Positions 23,329-34,311 of a stretch of 64,000 bases of DNA are shown in pieces. The position numbers were made by a program, and so were the translations under genes. The DNA comes from Apostichopus japonicus. Its lineage: Eukaryota > Echinodermata > Holothuroidea > Aspidochirotida > Stichopodidae. The stretch spans positions 198,501 through 262,500 of the forward strand of contig NC_092581.1 in assembly GCF_037975245.1 (NCBI RefSeq), in the 5' to 3' direction. Every line of letters begins with the position of its first letter. Positions within the stretch are counted from its first letter, which is position 1. The notes under the pieces were generated by a model that saw nothing but the letters and a program-made list of their open reading frames with translations, did not search any database and was not told the DNA's origin.

Positions 23329-23420
23329 AGTCAGTCGGGGATGAGGGGTGCCCCTCGACTGAGCAAATTGAAGCCCTGCAACGTTTTGGAAATGGGGAGA
23401 AGGTCAAGTCAGGGGGAGCT

Positions 23421-23702
23421 TTGTGTGCAAATATATGTATCTCTAATACCGAGATTGCTTTTTTAGTAGATACTGGCGCTGGTACTACCATCATTAGTGT
23501 TCAGACATGGGAGCATTTATGCTCTGCAGGTAATTTGGCTCCACTTACTGAGACGGGAGCCAGTTTTGCCGATGTTGATGGTAGGCCACTCCAAGTAAAA
23601 GGTAAATGTAACTTAACCTTCAAATTTCACACCCTGAAGATTCCAGTGCAAGTCCTAGTTGGCGGTATCACTGCCCCTGGTTTACTTGGAATTGACTTTT
23701 GA
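23421..23702 (+). pseudogene. Gypsy aspartic protease region
   Basis: AFLVDTGAGTTIISVQTWE holds the retropepsin D-T-G active-site triad, and LLGIDF near the end is the conserved flap-end GLLGxDF-type motif. The frame closes at 23702. It lies between gag and RT in the normal Ty3/gypsy order. Confidence 0.85.
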
Positions 23703-23714
23703 GAACATGAATGT

Positions 23715-24970
23715 TTGATACAATTGGGAGGTAAACCCCTATTGTTTGTTGGTAGGACCGGCTTAGCTGTTCCTCTTTGTGAGACTCCGCTGGATCAGCC
23801 AGTTAGGGTAGCACTGGTTGAGACAGTCTTTATCCCTGCAGAGAGCGAGATTATGGTGTCAGGGGTGTTAGAATTGATGTATGGAGTGCCCCCGGGGAAG
23901 CTGAATGGGCCAGGCCTACTGGAAACTAAACCTGGAGTGCCTGAACGCCGCCATGTTATGGTTGGACTTGCTTTAGTTGATACTTCTAGAAGGACTGTCC
24001 CTATTAGACTATTAAATGGTACTTCGAATCCTGTAACATTGTACAAAGGTACCCATGTAGGCATAGTTTCCCCCATTGCCAACGTTGTGGAGGTAGATGA
24101 GGTAGAGAACAATTATACCAGTGGGTTACCGGCCGAGATGGAAGATTTGCTCCATCGAAGTGGGGAGGGTGTACCCGATTGTGAGCGTATTCGTTTGAGG
24201 CAGTTTTTGCAGGATGACCGTAGTGTGTTCTCTTGCGAAGGTGACCCCTTAGGAAGGATTGGGTTGGTTAAGCATTGCATTGATACGGGTGATGCAACCC
24301 CAATCCGACAGCTCTCTAGGAGACTCCCCTTTCATAAACAGGTAGAAGCACAGGCCGAAGTGAATGAGATGTTGACGCAAGGCGTCATTTTTCCTTCTAA
24401 GAGTGCGTGGTCCTCCCCAGTGGTTCTAGTGAAAAAGAAAGATGGCTCTTTGTGGTTTTGTATAGACTATCGTAGGTAAAATGACGTTACTAATAAAGAC
24501 GCCTTTCCATTGCCTAGGATAGATGATAGCTTAGATGCATTATCAGGGGCTAAGTGGTTTTCTACCCTTGATCTAAAAAGTGGGTACTGGCAAGTCGAAA
24601 TGGACCGTAGAGACAGGGAGAAGACAGCCTTCTCAATGGGTAGTGGTCTTTATGAGTTTAATGTGTTACCTTTTGGATTGTGCAACGCCCCTGCCACTTT
24701 TCAGAGATTGATGGAGCAGGTACTTCGTGAGTTACATTGGCAAATATGTCTTATATATATCGATGGTATCATAATATATGCCACCACGATAGAGGAGCAT
24801 TTAGTACGCCTAGGAGAAGTTTTCGACCGATTAAGGGGGCAGGGTTGAAGCTTAAGCCTTCCAAGTGTGACTTGCTCAAAAAGGAAGTCAAGTATTTAGG
24901 TCACATTGTCTCTGATCACGGGGTGGGTACCGATCCCAGTAAGATCGAAGCAATCACAGATTGGCCCCCT
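23715..24970 (+). pseudogene. Gypsy reverse transcriptase
   Basis: VLVKKKDGSLWFCIDYRR opens the RT core. A TAA then breaks the frame at 24477-24479. The core continues with STLDLKSGYWQVEMD, LPFGLCNAPATFQRLM and the catalytic box. That box reads YIDG instead of YIDD, so the last catalytic Asp is lost. A further frame change occurs near 24840, after which LKLKPSKCDLL and YLGHIVSDHGV follow. The order PR-RT-RNase H is that of Ty3/gypsy (Metaviridae). The lost Asp, the stop and the shift show the copy is inactive. Confidence 0.9.
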
Positions 24971-25810
24971 CCCACAACACGTACTGAAGCAACTAAGGGG
25001 ATTTCTGGGCCCGGACTGTGTTCCTATTACAGGAAATTTATTAGGAACTTTGCAGAAATTGCCAGTCCCCTACATGCACTAACAAAGAAAGGCCAAAGGT
25101 TTCTGTGGTCTGAGGAGTGTGAAGAACGATTTCAGACTCTGAAATCTAAACTGATGACAGCTCCCGCATTAGCCTACCCAAATTTTAGTCAGATGTTTAT
25201 CCTTGATACTGATGCTAGCAATACAGCAATAGGGGCTGTGTTGTCTCAGACCATTCGGGGTGAAGAACATCCTGCGGCCTATGCCAGTCTTACGCTAAGC
25301 AGTAGTGAAAAGAAGTATTCCATAACACGTAGAGAGCTTCTTGCTGTTGTAACTTTTATTAAGAATTTCCGCCACTACCTTTATGGCAGGAAATTTTTGT
25401 TACGCACGGATCATGGCTCCCTCCGTTGGTTGTATAACTTTAAATCCCCCGAGGGTCAGGTAGCTAGAAGTGCTGGGCACATATGATTTTCAGATAGAAA
25501 CTAGGCCTGGCAGAGTGCATGCCAATGCAGACGCTTTGTCGAGAAGTGATCCCCCCATGGTGCATTCCGGAGCATTGCCTGCCAACCCTCCGAAAGAGAC
25601 CCCAGGGTTATGTAACATAGTTACGGCGGACTCTAATTAGGTTGAGAGCTGTACCAAGGAGCAGCTCAGGGGGTACCAACTAAAGGATAGTAATATTGGG
25701 CCAGTGTTGAATTGGAAGGAGAGTGGTTCTCGTCCTCCCTGGGAGCAGATTAGTGGGTTAGATAGGGCGGCAAAAGCTTACTGGGGCCAATGGGACCTGT
25801 TAAGCACACT
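24971..25810 (+). pseudogene. Gypsy connection domain and RNase H, truncated before integrase
   Basis: SYYRKFIRNFAEIASPLHAL is the tether, and FILDTDASNTAIGAVLSQ begins RNase H. YSITRRELLAVVTFIKNFRHY and LRTDHGSLRWL carry its E and D motifs. The frame shifts near 25480. Linker sequence (LRGYQLKDSNIGPVLNWKES) continues to about 25805, then homology ends where the integrase zinc-binding domain should begin. Integrase and 3' LTR are absent, so 3' sequence was lost by deletion or rearrangement. Confidence 0.85.
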
Positions 25811-28766
25811 ATCTTCTAAATGAATGGAAACAGTTAAAAAGATAGTTCATACTGTTCCAGTCTTTGATACACTGTGTATGAAACCGGTGGGGATTATAAA
25901 GGTAGGTTTTACACGCTTCACCATGATGTAAGAAATATAAGGGTAATAAAAGGAATATCATACCATCAAAGAATATATAACATTAACTCAAAGGTCACTG
26001 TACATCTTGTCCTTTGATGTTAAAGTCTCACTATGCATTCCATCTGGACGGTCTGAATAATAACGTTTTGGAGGTTTCTATTCTCGCTCGTTCTCTGAGA
26101 TTCAGCCAAAATATTTGGCAAACAATGCACCTACAAGATTGTCTGCTTATTAACTACACAATGGTACCAAACTAGGGTTAGGGAACAGTTTGTTCGTGTT
26201 TATAATGGAAGGCATAATGGGGCTTTATACCTAAATATCACATGAAAGTAAGTACAAACAATGAAGGATATTCATCAGAACACAACTACGAGGCAAGTTA
26301 TAAAACCAACCAATTTACTCAGTTTTGAAATGTAAGTAAAAACAGAGGAGCTGTGTGCTATTCATGACCAACATTTTTGTTTGTGTTTACGTCGTATGAA
26401 AAACTCAAAATACCCATATCCGAATGGATTTAAAGAAAAATTGATACCATAGAAAATAAGTTGACAGTCGGGTCAAGTAGCTACTAGATAGTTCCCTAAA
26501 AACACTTTAAAGAGTTTTACTTCAGCACTGTCGAAATGGGTGCAATTAGTCTGTAAATATATGATGCTTGGCATGGCAAAACATGGATGGGACAGATATT
26601 GAGACTTTCATATTTAGAGAGGACAGAAACAAACAAACAAGCAGAGACTTAAAGTTGAATCCAGATGTCCTTTTATCACTGAATGGAGAATCGGTTGAGA
26701 GAGCATTTCAGAGACGAAGCCTGAATTGAAAGCTAAAAGATCAATCAATTTTGTGAAGTAGCATTTAACGTACTACACTTTTCATTCAATTCTAATTACC
26801 ACCAGGTGAAGGCAATATTATGCAATATTTCTGTACGAAACCCTTGGTGTATTTCTCCCCCTCCGACCGACGCCCAAAGAGGTGCAACTTCACATGGCTA
26901 ATTAGCCTGATCACCTCTGTCCCTTCTGCTATATGAAAAGTCAAGTAAGACATCTTGATCCTCTCTTACATTTGATCTTTCTGTGGTTTTAAGAATTTTG
27001 CATATTTTAAATATTCAGGGTGGCATTTAACCCCCCACTTCCCCACACCCATCACCCTTCACCACCAAGAAAAATGAAAATGGATGAAGTAAACAGGGTG
27101 AGAGAGAACTTCAGTTGCTACTGATGTTTGTTCTAAAAATGTCCTCATAGATAATACAGAAACCTCAAGTCTGCAATATAAATCCACCGTGACAAAATGA
27201 TGATATTTCGGTTGCTTTTATTCCCAAGATGCGCTATTGTCCTTGTTTTGTTATTAAATTTATTTCCTATTCCTGTTGGCCTGGTTACATACCGTCACGA
27301 GAATCCGACAGTGGCGCATCCTGGTCGACCGAGTGGGGAAGGAAACCAAAACTTGCAACAACATCAACGACAACGACAGAGTAAATACAGACTTGTGACA
27401 CGTTGTGACAAGTTGTGACAACGTCACAGCAAAATCACATCATTGTAGCAAATGCCCAAAAAGATGGCTGAATTAAGAAAGAAAACAGTTTCTCCTTTCT
27501 CCCTCTTTTTGGTCGAGGCAACATCGTAGTTTGGAGAGAAAGTCAAGCAATTTTGGGGGATCTAGTTTAGGGAGATTGAAGAATGACAGGGTTTAAAGGT
27601 GACATGCACTACTGTAATTTGACTAAAAGTGGAGCTATATTCCATGCAGGCAATTTAGATTAAAGGAGCACTTTTTTCCCCATTTTTTTTGTTTTAAACT
27701 GTTTGTTAGTCGAACACTAAAACTAGAAACAGTAAAAACATGGTAAAGACTAACGCTAACAGCTAATATGGACATAGTCGGAGGTTAAAACTTCCTCTTT
27801 GTGTAATTTCTATCATTTGCACATCGATTATGTTCGTATTTGATATGGAATACATGGTTTGGTGTTTTATTGAGATTTTTCAAGCTGAATGCTACTTTAA
27901 CTGAACAATAAACATAGAGTCTGGCAGGATCAGAACCGATGTTTTCAGAAAATCTGGCAAATCTAAAATAATATTCTTTGAGAATCTCTTAGGTATTAAT
28001 TCTCTAAACTATAGTTTCATTATGAAATTTAATCTTCTTGTATTTTTTTTCTTTCTGATGTTCAGCAAAGATACACACATTACCATAAAAACATTTTTTC
28101 ATGCAAAAAAGGGTGAAAGTGAAGCTTACGAAAACAATATCACTTCAAAAATAAATTCAAAACAAAACACTCAATTGAAAAGTAAACAAAAGCTGCAGGC
28201 AAGTCTTTCAAACATGTGAGTCTAGTCAAACCGATCCGAAAACAACTGCAATTTGGGGGGTGGGGATAGGTGGGGGTAGAGGTTGGGTAGAACAGCACTG
28301 ATCAAACCGAGTTCACCAACAAAAGTAAAGCAAAGCATTGATTTATGACTCACATAAAAGGTGACATGATTTCTATATTCAATATACACCCACCCGCTTC
28401 AACCTACCATAAAAATACAAAAGTAGTAAATACCACATCTTAAAAAACTTTCTTGGGTGAACCCTCCCTACATGTGGAAATGGCTCCCTAAATGGGGAGT
28501 CCGCTCCCTCCAAGGGGAGAACCCTACCTACGTGCGGAGTCCGCTTCAACGAATCCAGGGCAACACCCACTGATACACTTTTACATTATCTTTTTTTTTT
28601 ACCACTTTTTCTATAACATACCAGATACATCATTCACTCCTCGGAAGACCGAATTAGGGGAAAGGCGAAAAAATGGGAAAGAAGTGAGAGGAAGGAGAAA
28701 GTGGTGACAAATAACAAAAATAAAACAATCAATTAGAAATAACAGTGTATAACGTCATCAACGTAC
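25811..28766. other. Unassigned region between the gypsy relic and adducin exons
   Basis: No recognisable exon on either strand. In the adducin orientation the gene's later tail exons could be expected here, but I found none. Low-complexity GTTGTGACA repeats occur at 27400-27425. GAACCCT/GGGGAG-type short repeats occur at 28455-28545. Confidence 0.4.
27197..27418 (+). CDS. Small open frame with a signal-peptide-like N-terminus
   Basis: 73 codons begin MMIFRLLLFPRCAIVLVLLL, a strongly hydrophobic stretch of the kind found in signal peptides or anchors. A hydrophilic remainder rich in Gln and Arg (QNLQQHQRQRQSK) follows. There are no cysteines after the leader and no recognised family. It could be a small secreted peptide precursor, a first exon, or chance. 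No transcription signal supports it. Confidence 0.2.
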   Translation: MMIFRLLLFPRCAIVLVLLLNLFPIPVGLVTYRHENPTVAHPGRPSGEGNQNLQQHQRQRQSKYRLVTRCDKL

Positions 28767-28876
28767 AGTTTAACCTTCTTCTTGTACTCCTTATGACCTT
28801 GTCCCTGTCTTGCAAACTGTTGTGGATCGGTGATAGCGACTGCATCACCACTCTTGGGGTCCTTGTCACCTACCCA
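28767..28876 (-). CDS. Adducin-like gene, neck/tail exon
   Basis: Adducins cap actin filaments and recruit spectrin at the membrane skeleton. This minus-strand exon encodes DKDPKSGDAVAITDPQQFAR, resembling the adducin segment ending in ...EDPNQFVP. A lysine-rich HKEYKKKVKL follows. Two acceptors are possible (CACAG before 28876, or GGGTAG before 28869); the second matches the phase left by the 30069-30360 exon. Donors GTACGT (28766) or GTTAAA (28774) are candidates. After QF it departs from the vertebrate pattern. Confidence 0.6.
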
Positions 28877-28949
28877 CTGTGAAAAATGTAACCAGAGAGA
28901 AGAGTTACTGGGTTTCCATTTGGCCTGTTTCCTACAAGATTTCTAACCG

Positions 28950-29575
28950 CAGGAGCGTAGCCAGGGGGCGAAGGGGGAGACCGCTCCCCCCCTCAATTTT
29001 TTTTTTTGTATTTTATGATATGGAAGTTTTATAGTAGCTGTTATAAGAGGTTTTAATATCATTAACTGTGTCTGAATTTTCGAAACTTCCCTGACCAACA
29101 TTCTTCATCATACTTCCCTCTACTCGTGCAATTTTGACAGGTCTGTTAGGGGTTGAAGGTTTTTTTTCTATATATTGGTTGTCCATAGATGATATTTTGT
29201 GCAACATTATGGGCATGTTTGAAGTGAATTTTTTATTCAAATTCTGAACAAATAATGGGCTTTAAAACCTTGAAAAGTGGGGCTGACGGGTATTTTGGGC
29301 CGTTACGTAGTATTACCTACAAAAGCAATGATCCACAGGAGATGCAATGAGGTCCAACATGATGTGTGACTGGTGTCAATCTTAAAATAGGTAATGGATG
29401 GAAAAAAAAACTATTTGGAAAAAACTTGGTTCTCAGGCAAAAGTGTACATCTGGTTGGTCATTTTCAAGCCTGAGAAGTGCCATTTTCGGTGATCTGGGG
29501 GCTATCAAAACCAGAAATTTTCTTGTACGCTGCTTGCCAACCGATGGTGGCGCTCCGCTTAGTTAGTAATATACA
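28950..29575 (-). repeat. Inverted copy of the left part of the 30.8-kb hAT-like element
   Basis: Read on the minus strand, this matches 30791-31420 over about 600 bp in the same order: ATCTAAGCGGAGCGCC-type motif, the AGATGTACACTTTTGCCTGA region, and a frame with VKIARVEGS. The two copies flank the adducin exon at 30.1-30.4 kb in head-to-head orientation, about 1.2 kb apart. Confidence 0.75.
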
Positions 29576-30068
29576 AAATATCACAAAGCGCGAGAACAAT
29601 TTGGGGGATGAAAGTTGCTACGCACCTGCACCCAAGCAAATGTACCCCATCAATATTTGAAACAAATCACCGCCCCGGATCACATTAGATAGATATTTAT
29701 AGATAGATATTTATTCAGCCAATCAAAGGATGACTAACATTGTCCAGAATGGTGACAATCCCGCCTCCCCCTCCCCCCAACAACCCTTCTATCCTTGTTC
29801 TCCCTCTGAAAAGATCAAACATTTGCTAAATAAATAGCAAACAAACAAAGGATGACTAACTTCTGATAATTCCATCTGTAGGACATTTTAGATTTATATT
29901 TTTTTGTTTCTGGAAAGTGCTAAAATCAAAACATTTTCATCACCTTGGCAAGTGCCTCTTTGATGTCTTGAATTGTCAAAGTCCCCAAATTGCCCAAAAT
30001 TAAGGATTGTGTCGGGTGATTCTGTCAAACAGATGATGTGCCTACCACCAATTACATGTCACTACTAC
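29576..30068. other. Adducin-like intron
   Basis: Contains AGATAGATATTTAT repeats near 29685-29715. No other coding signal. Confidence 0.5.
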
Positions 30069-30360
30069 TCAGGTGTATCTTTGTCTTGTAGCCCTCGTCT
30101 TCCCCTTCCTCTCCCCAGTTGGCGTACTCTTGGGCTACCTTCACCTTGGAGTATGTGTTTGGCGTGTTCAGCCATTTCGTCTTCTCCTCTGCCTGCCTCC
30201 TGTTCAACATCTTGATCGGTGACTCGTATCTGCTCTTCTCAAATTTGTTGTCGTAGATGTAGATGAAGTTGGTGGAGGCGGCTGGGTAGGCGACGTCGCT
30301 CTTGGGCTTCAGTTCGTGTCTCACAAACGGCTGGCCGTACACGTTGCCTGTTATGTAACC
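30069..30360 (-). CDS. Adducin-like gene, neck-region exon
   Basis: Acceptor TTTGTTACAG precedes 30360. The exon encodes GYITGNVYGQPFVRHELKPK followed by SDVAYPAA, which matches the adducin pattern GYRTGY.YR.P..RE..K..SDVEVPA. QAEEKTKWLNTPNTYSKVKV matches the strongly conserved QREKTRWLNSPNxYxKV. It then ends near YKTKIHL at a weak donor (GTAGTA, 30068). The frame is open over 97 codons. This neck segment mediates adducin oligomerisation and spectrin-actin binding in characterised members. It is the best-preserved piece of the gene in this window. Confidence 0.88.
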
Positions 30361-31467
30361 CTGTAACAAATTAAAAAGTTCCTGTGATCAAATTTTTGTG
30401 CTGGTTGCAGATCTAAGTCACTCTTACATCTAACATCAGCAGCACAACATTCCTCCATCTTTGCTGTTTTACTTATGAAATGATTACATATCAAGTCTTC
30501 CACAAGTATCTCTTTGAAAATCTCACACATTCGCTGTCTTTGGTGCATTCAGGACAAACTAATTGGAACATTCCGTTTCTATGCCATTTCCATGAAATAT
30601 TGCACAATTTTGGATGCAGGTGATCTTGAAAATATTTTCAAAATGGGTGGGGTGTGCAACAGATCACATGGGGGAGCTTCATGAAGTTCCCCAAACCGAT
30701 AAAGTATCGATTATGTTCAATAGCGTATGAAACCATTCTGATTATTAAGTCAAGAGCTTGCCAATACTATATATTTATATATATATATATCAGGCGCGTA
30801 TCCAGGATTTTCAAACCCGGGGGGCGCGAATTACTATCTAAGCGGAGCGCCACCATCGGTTGGCGCGCAGCGTACAAGAAAATTTCTTATTTTGATACCC
30901 CCCAGATCACCGGAAACAGCACTTCTCGGGCTTGAAATGACCAACCAGATGTACACTTTTTGCCTGAGAACCAACTATTTCCTAATAGTTTTTTTTCCAT
31001 CCATAACCTTTTTGAAGATTGTCAACCCGGCACACATCATGTTCGACCTGATCGCATCTCCTGTGGGTCTTTGCTTTTGTAGGTGATTCTACGTCGCGGC
31101 CCACAATACCCGTCAGCCCCACTTTTCAAGGTTTTAAGCCCCATATTTGTTCAGAATTTGAAAATTCGCATGTCTCGTGAATAAACTCACTTCAAAACAT
31201 ACCCATAATTTTGTACAAAATTTCATCTATGGACAACCAATGTAGAAAAACCCCTAACAGAGCGGTCAAAATTGCACGAGTAGAGGGAAGTGTGATGCAG
31301 AATGTTAGTCAGAAATTGTCGAAAATTCCGACACAGTTAATTTATTGGTGTAGAAATATTGCAACCTCTTATAACGGCTATTATAAAACTTGGTTGAAGG
31401 AAATGAAAAAATAGCAGATATTTCCTTCAACCGAACACTATACACATAGGCGTAGGAGGCGCGGCGG

Positions 31468-31849
31468 AAGTGGCGGGGCTAAGGGTATTGGTCAGGAGGG
31501 GCGAGAATGGTCTGTAGGGGCGCTTTCAACACTATCTAAGCGGAGCGCCACCACTGGTTGGCGCGTAGCGTACAGAAAATTTTTGAGTAAAGATACTCCC
31601 TAGATCGCCGGAAATGACCCTTTCCGGGCCTGGCTAATTTGCAGATAAACGAAGAATAAATAGGTGTCATCTCCAAATTACACCAACAAAATGTGACAAA
31701 TGTCAATAAGTAGATGAGAGCGCAATAAAAAAGTCAATAATCTAGAATAAGTAAAAAGTGGTAAAGAGCTGAAAAAGGCGCCAGCAGTCCATTTGAGTCC
31801 GTCAGGGGGGGGGCATGCGCCCCCTGACCGTATGGACTCTGCGCCACTG
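31468..31849. mobile_element. 382-bp nested hAT-like MITE
   Basis: An exact 8-bp duplication CGCGGCGG lies at 31460-31467 and 31850-31857. The ends read AAGTGGCGGGGCTAAGG and, in reverse complement, CAGTGGCGCAGAGTCC. The content is the inverted equivalent of 3932-4266. Confidence 0.75.
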
Positions 31850-32749
31850 CGCGGCGGGGGTGCAGCCCCTAATTCGCCATTACTAATGTAAAAGAGAGTT
31901 TTGACATAATTGGACCTGCTTTTCATACATCTACATGAGACATGTCGTTGTTTACATTAGCATCCCGCGGTATACTGCGCACTTTTAACGGACCGTACGG
32001 TACATAATGTCATGCGATGTAATAACCGATGCTTGCTTATATGATATCAACAATAACACGTTGAACGCGCGAACATTTTTGGTTGTTTTTGCAGGCAAGT
32101 CGGACAGTTTTGAGGCTTTTCATCCTGGAACGCCATTTTCATGCTCACTGATATGATGTGATATCTGCTGTTACAAATTCGAACAGGCGCGTAGCGAGGA
32201 ATTTGCCAAGGGAGGGGCGAAGCCTGTAGGCAAATTATCTCAGCGTAGCGCCACCATAGGTTTGCGCGAAGCGTACAAGAAAATTTTGGCCGAAAATGCC
32301 TCCCAGATCGCTGGAAATGGCACTACCCAGGACCATTTGTTAGCGCGAAGCGTACAAGCAAATTTTGGCCGAAAATGTCTCCCAGATCGCTGGAAATGAC
32401 ACTTCCCAGGCCTTGTAAGTTGCATCTAAGCACTTTCTATTTTGAAATTACTTAGCGATATCATTTAAAACAATGCTGAATGGGGGGAGGGCGGGCGGTC
32501 GCCCCAATCCCAAAAGTCGTCATGTTCCCCGACGACACGGTCGAGTTCGAGACCAGTCACAGTTGGTTTCATAGCACAATTCTACACACGAGTTATGATA
32601 GACCATATATAGTATATATATATAGATCATTAGTGAGAGAGGAAAATGGAAACGTCAAAAAATGGAGTTGTCGGTGTAAGGGGTAGGCTGAGTCACACTT
32701 TTACGAAATCATTGATCCGTCACTGGCTACCCTTCAGCGCTGTAATGAT

Positions 32750-32925
32750 GTCACTGTTTCTTCTTTCTCTTCCCGGTGTCTTCGCGTTTTTCTTTTACTC
32801 CCTCCTTTTCTCCTTTTTCTCTCTTTCTTCTTTTTCTTTTCTCTTTCTTCCTCTCCTCCTCTTCTTTTTTCCCCTCTTTTTTCCTTTTTTCTTCTCTTTT
32901 TTTCTCTCCTCTTTTTCTTACCCGG
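32750..32925 (+). repeat. Long polypyrimidine tract
   Basis: About 170 bp of nearly uninterrupted C/T on the plus strand (TTTTCTCTTTCTTC repeats). It yields low-complexity Phe/Ser/Leu frames that are not genes. It lies near the right end of the composite hAT-like element. Confidence 0.85.
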
Positions 32926-33323
32926 GGGGGGCGCGCGCCCCCAACGCCCCCCCCTGGATACGCACCTGTATATATATATATAGTGAATCTAAGAGAGTAT
33001 CAAGCTGTAACAATTAGAGTTTCAAGTAAGACACAAATCAAATCGAATGGTGTATCCAACCATCCTGATACGTCACAGCTGTTTACTTTGATTGAACGAA
33101 GCTACCTGCTTATCCACACTGACTTCCTACAACTCACTTCTCACTGAATTATCTCACTTAATAAAGCGTATTAGCTTGGTACACATGATCAAAAACCTCA
33201 TACGTTAACTAGCGACGCCATCGGTTGGCAATTAGCATAGTAAATGCTAGCTATGTTTGCCCAGATCTTTAAATGCAAATAAGGCTAGTTGGTCTGCTGC
33301 ACAGACGTTGCAGGCCAAGTGAG

Positions 33324-34110
33324 CATGGGCGTCAACAGGTGGGGGACGGGGGGGACATGTCCCCCCCACTTTCAAAAGTGGAGGGGATATCATATCATTT
33401 GTCCCCCCCACTTTTCAGAGCAGTTATTAAAAAAATCACATGCATATGCGCGATTTTCTATCACAATTGCTGAGCTGATTCAAGTAGAATCTAACTTAAG
33501 AATCATTATCAATAAATTGCACTGGAAATTAGAACAGTGCTTGGCCCTTTATCCCCCTTCCTCTGATATTAACCCTCCCCGCTTCGTCCGAGACCTCTGA
33601 TAAAAGTTTGTGCGATGTTTGAACGATGTTTTAGAGTGTTTTGTGGAAGCACCCCTTCTCGCCAGAAATGGAATTCCCCTTGCCCTACACTGTGAATCAG
33701 AGAAAACGACGCATTTCAACTTGAAAACAAGTCGAAGACCCCACCAGGAAGGTAATATCATATATTTTAGGCCCTACAGACAGTATTCTGCCTGTATGCA
33801 GGGTATTATATGATACCAAACTACCGAAAATATTTCGTTTGAGATGGACGCTGTGTAATTCGTCTCCCTTGGTGTCAGAACGGCATCTTTCTACCAGTAC
33901 TTTCTGTCGGAATTTAGTTTTGTGAGACAAAATTTCTCCTCACAGATCTGGTTCTGATGTAACTAAAAACGACTCAGGAAGGCCGTCTCCTGCGATCTAG
34001 GGGGCTTATGTACCCAAAATTTTCTGGTACGCTACGCGCCAACCAATGGTGGCGCTCCGCTTAGATAGTATAGTGTCCCCCTCACTTTCTGAAACCTGCT
34101 GACGCCCATG
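33324..34110. mobile_element. 787-bp hAT-like element in an adducin-like intron
   Basis: Ends CATGGGCGTCAACAGGT and, in reverse complement, CATGGGCGTCAGCAGGT, 16 of 17 matching. An exact 8-bp duplication CAAGTGAG lies at 33316-33323 and 34111-34118. The interior includes the antisense TGGTGGCGCTCCGCTTAGAT motif at about 34048-34067. It ends 37 bp from the donor of the adducin exon at 34147. Confidence 0.9.
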
Positions 34111-34146
34111 CAAGTGAGTTGGAATTTTTGCATTTTGAAATCTTAC

Positions 34147-34311
34147 CATATTGTCCAAATGTCTCATCATGGCTTCAAACTCCAGTTTACTGACCTTCAC
34201 TTTGTGTCCTGTCTCACTGACCCCACCTGCGTCCTTGGCAGTCGCTTCGCCGACCTCGTCTCTGACTTCATCCGGTAGGTGGATGACATTATCCAGGCCT
34301 ACGGCATGTAT
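34147..34311 (-). CDS. Adducin-like gene, exon at the head/neck boundary
   Basis: A 165-bp exon with acceptor CGTGACAG and donor ATG|GTAAGA encodes 55 residues in phase 0: IHAVGLDNVIHLPDEVRDEV, then a Gly/Ala/Lys linker, then KLEFEAMMRHLDNM. The last motif matches the conserved adducin EQEFEALMRMLDNL, which the next exon continues with GY. The first part corresponds to the ...AGGPDNLVLL segment after CEIQ. Both junction phases agree with the exons at 38413 and 30360. Confidence 0.85.

Larger units (their letters stand above)
30791..32968. mobile_element. 2.2-kb composite hAT-like element
   Basis: Ends CAGGCGCGTATCCAGG and, in reverse complement, CAGGTGCGTATCCAGG, a 16-bp inverted repeat with one mismatch. 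It is flanked by TATATATA on both sides; this is consistent with an 8-bp duplication but ambiguous in such simple sequence. The interior holds further hAT-like insertions (31468-31849 and termini near 32187) and a pyrimidine tract. No complete transposase was found. Confidence 0.6.

Noticed and set aside
32646-33147. Phe/Ser/Leu-rich open frames of up to 123 codons
   Set aside because: They are translations of a polypyrimidine tract and a C/G run inside a repeat element.
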